Assembly: GCF_013111185.1 (NCBI RefSeq)
Contig: NZ_WVRE01000008.1
Span: 1-64,000, forward strand
DNA: 64,000 nucleotides
Direction of reading: 5' to 3'
DNA from: Ruegeria sp. HKCCD7303
GTDB lineage: Bacteria > Pseudomonadota > Alphaproteobacteria > Rhodobacterales > Rhodobacteraceae
Shown: in pieces, positions 62,943-64,000 of the stretch
Numbering within the stretch: the stretch's first letter is position 1
How the letters are laid out: each line of letters begins with the position of its first letter
Translations under genes and position numbers: made by a program
The notes under the pieces: model-generated
Told to the model about the DNA's origin: nothing
What the model saw: the letters and a program-made list of their open reading frames with translations, nothing else
Databases searched by the model: none

Positions 62943-64000
62943 TTAGAGAGTGACCCAGTCACCTCCGGACTGGTGAGAGCGCACGGAGGCTTCAATAAAC
63001 CGGACGCCATCTGCACCTTGTTCGACACTGGGATAAGTAAGCCAATCATCCGGAACGGTAACGCCATCCCGACGCGCAGCTACGGCCATAGCAAATTCCG
63101 TATAGAGGTTGGCCCAGGCTTCGATAATCCCTTCTGGGAAGCCGCGCGCGGTCCGGATTAGACGTTCTGCGCCGGGGCCGATGCCATGCCCGTGACCTCG
63201 GCTGATGATGCGATCCGGCTCACCGAACCGATTGAACTTCAGCTGTTCCGAATTCTCCAGGTCCCACTCGAGACCTCCTTCGTTCCCGAATATGCGCAAC
63301 CGCAACCCTCCCCGATTTCCGGGGGCAAGGCGTGTCGCCATCAGGGTTCCCGGAACCTCGTTTTGATAGCGGGTGAACATGAATGCTGTGTCTTCCAAAG
63401 GCTTTGGCGCGCCGCAGACATGAAATTCAGCCCGTAGGTCGGTCAAGGGCAGGCCCGAGACAAAACTGGCGAGATGCGCGGCATGGGTGCCGATATCGCC
63501 GACACAGCTGGTCGGACCAGAAATCTTTGGGTCCAGCCGCCATTTGACGTGGGGCGCATCAGCCACATCATCGGGCGTCATCCAGTCTTGCATGAACTCG
63601 ACGTGGATTTGGTTGATTTTACCGATGCCGCCTTCCGCCACGATTTGTTTGGCCTGACGGATTACTGGAAAACATGACATCGCATAGCCGACAGCAAAGA
63701 TGTGTCCCGTGCGCGCGGTAATCTCCTCAATCCCTTCGGCCTCCGCGACTTCGTTGGTCAAGGGCTTATCGCACAGCACGTCAATGCCCGCCTCCAGAAA
63801 GGCTTTGGCCGCTTCGAAATGAACGTGGTTCGGGGTGGTGATCATGACGGCATCTACGCCATCCGGGCGTGCCGCCTCGGCCTTTGCCATCTCGTCGAAG
63901 GACGCATAGCACCGGTCGGCCGGCAGGAACCACTCGGCCCCGCGCACCTTGCTTCGCATGGCGTCAGAACTGAGCGCTCCTGCGACGACCTCCCACCGGT
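62943..64000 (-). CDS. Gfo/Idh/MocA-family oxidoreductase (5' part beyond window)
   Basis: The open frame has no stop up to the window edge. Upstream of the first in-window ATG (63959) it still reads as family sequence (EVVAGALSSDAMRSK), so the true start and the GxGxxG Rossmann motif lie beyond 64000. Visible parts include VMITTPNHVHFEAAKAFLEA, LCDKPLTNEVAEAEG (the conserved EKP-like Lys-Pro) and the substrate-domain GDIGTHAAHLASFVSG. It is an NAD(P)-dependent sugar or polyol dehydrogenase, likely acting with the isomerase downstream. Confidence 0.88.
   Translation of the reverse strand, partial: RWEVVAGALSSDAMRSKVRGAEWFLPADRCYASFDEMAKAEAARPDGVDAVMITTPNHVHFEAAKAFLEAGIDVLCDKPLTNEVAEAEGIEEITARTGHIFAVGYAMSCFPVIRQAKQIVAEGGIGKINQIHVEFMQDWMTPDDVADAPHVKWRLDPKISGPTSCVGDIGTHAAHLASFVSGLPLTDLRAEFHVCGAPKPLEDTAFMFTRYQNEVPGTLMATRLAPGNRGGLRLRIFGNEGGLEWDLENSEQLKFNRFGEPDRIISRGHGHGIGPGAERLIRTARGFPEGIIEAWANLYTEFAMAVAARRDGVTVPDDWLTYPSVEQGADGVRFIEASVRSHQSGGDWVTL

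Overview
The window looks like a chromosome segment of a marine alphaproteobacterium of the Rhodobacteraceae (Roseobacter group). The evidence is the order murA - DUF2948 - hisD - UPF0262 - LMW phosphatase - infA - maf - RNase E/G - yacG, the zigA/DUF1826 pair, roseobacter-type catabolic clusters (an MttB-family protein, an HpbD-like enolase, an SBP56 methanethiol-oxidase-like protein) and the tRNA sequences. Species cannot be named from the sequence alone.

Left part (1 to about 26.6 kb) is accessory-like, patchy and visibly AT-richer in places, especially 17-21 kb. It holds a LysR regulator, a flavin monooxygenase, an SBP56/ferredoxin/CoA-binding operon with a divergent IclR regulator, small methyltransferases, a BBE-type FAD oxidase, an exported metallo-beta-lactamase-fold hydrolase, a two-component set (NarL-type regulator, small exported protein, hybrid kinase) and three paralogous cyclase-TolB-TPR genes. 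One of these is split by a single in-frame stop and another appears to start with CTG. About ten copies of an intergenic two-hairpin repeat are scattered here. The region ends at an integrase/excisionase pair abutting a tRNA-Phe gene.

Middle part (26.6 to about 39 kb) is core: tRNA-Phe, yacG, rng-like, maf and infA; then an inserted zinc-homeostasis/miscellaneous block (nitrilase, a perfect Zur-box-like palindrome, CobW/ZigA, DUF1826, GNAT, NTF2); then the LMW phosphatase, UPF0262, hisD, DUF2948, murA and tRNA-Thr.

From 39.7 to 49.5 kb lies a catabolic island: a GlxA/GbdR-type regulator, a GntR regulator with a candidate palindromic operator, a DapA-family lyase, an aldehyde dehydrogenase, an FAD amine/amino-acid oxidase, two SDRs, an HpbD/cis-3-hydroxyproline-dehydratase-like enolase and a non-pyrrolysine MttB homologue. 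Together they suggest use of a proline-type betaine or hydroxyproline, but the substrate is unproven. A Baeyer-Villiger monooxygenase and esterase pair follows (49.7-52.2 kb).

From 52.3 to about 58.6 kb an integrative mobilizable element sits at the 3' end of tRNA-Met. It has a serine recombinase frameshifted in a six-A run, a primase-like Rep protein with a C-terminal PemK-like domain, a MOBQ relaxase, a candidate oriT and a TraD-like protein. The window ends with an operon on the minus strand (Gfo/Idh dehydrogenase cut by the window edge, TIM-barrel isomerase, CoA-acylating aldehyde dehydrogenase, ThDP enzyme) of unknown substrate.
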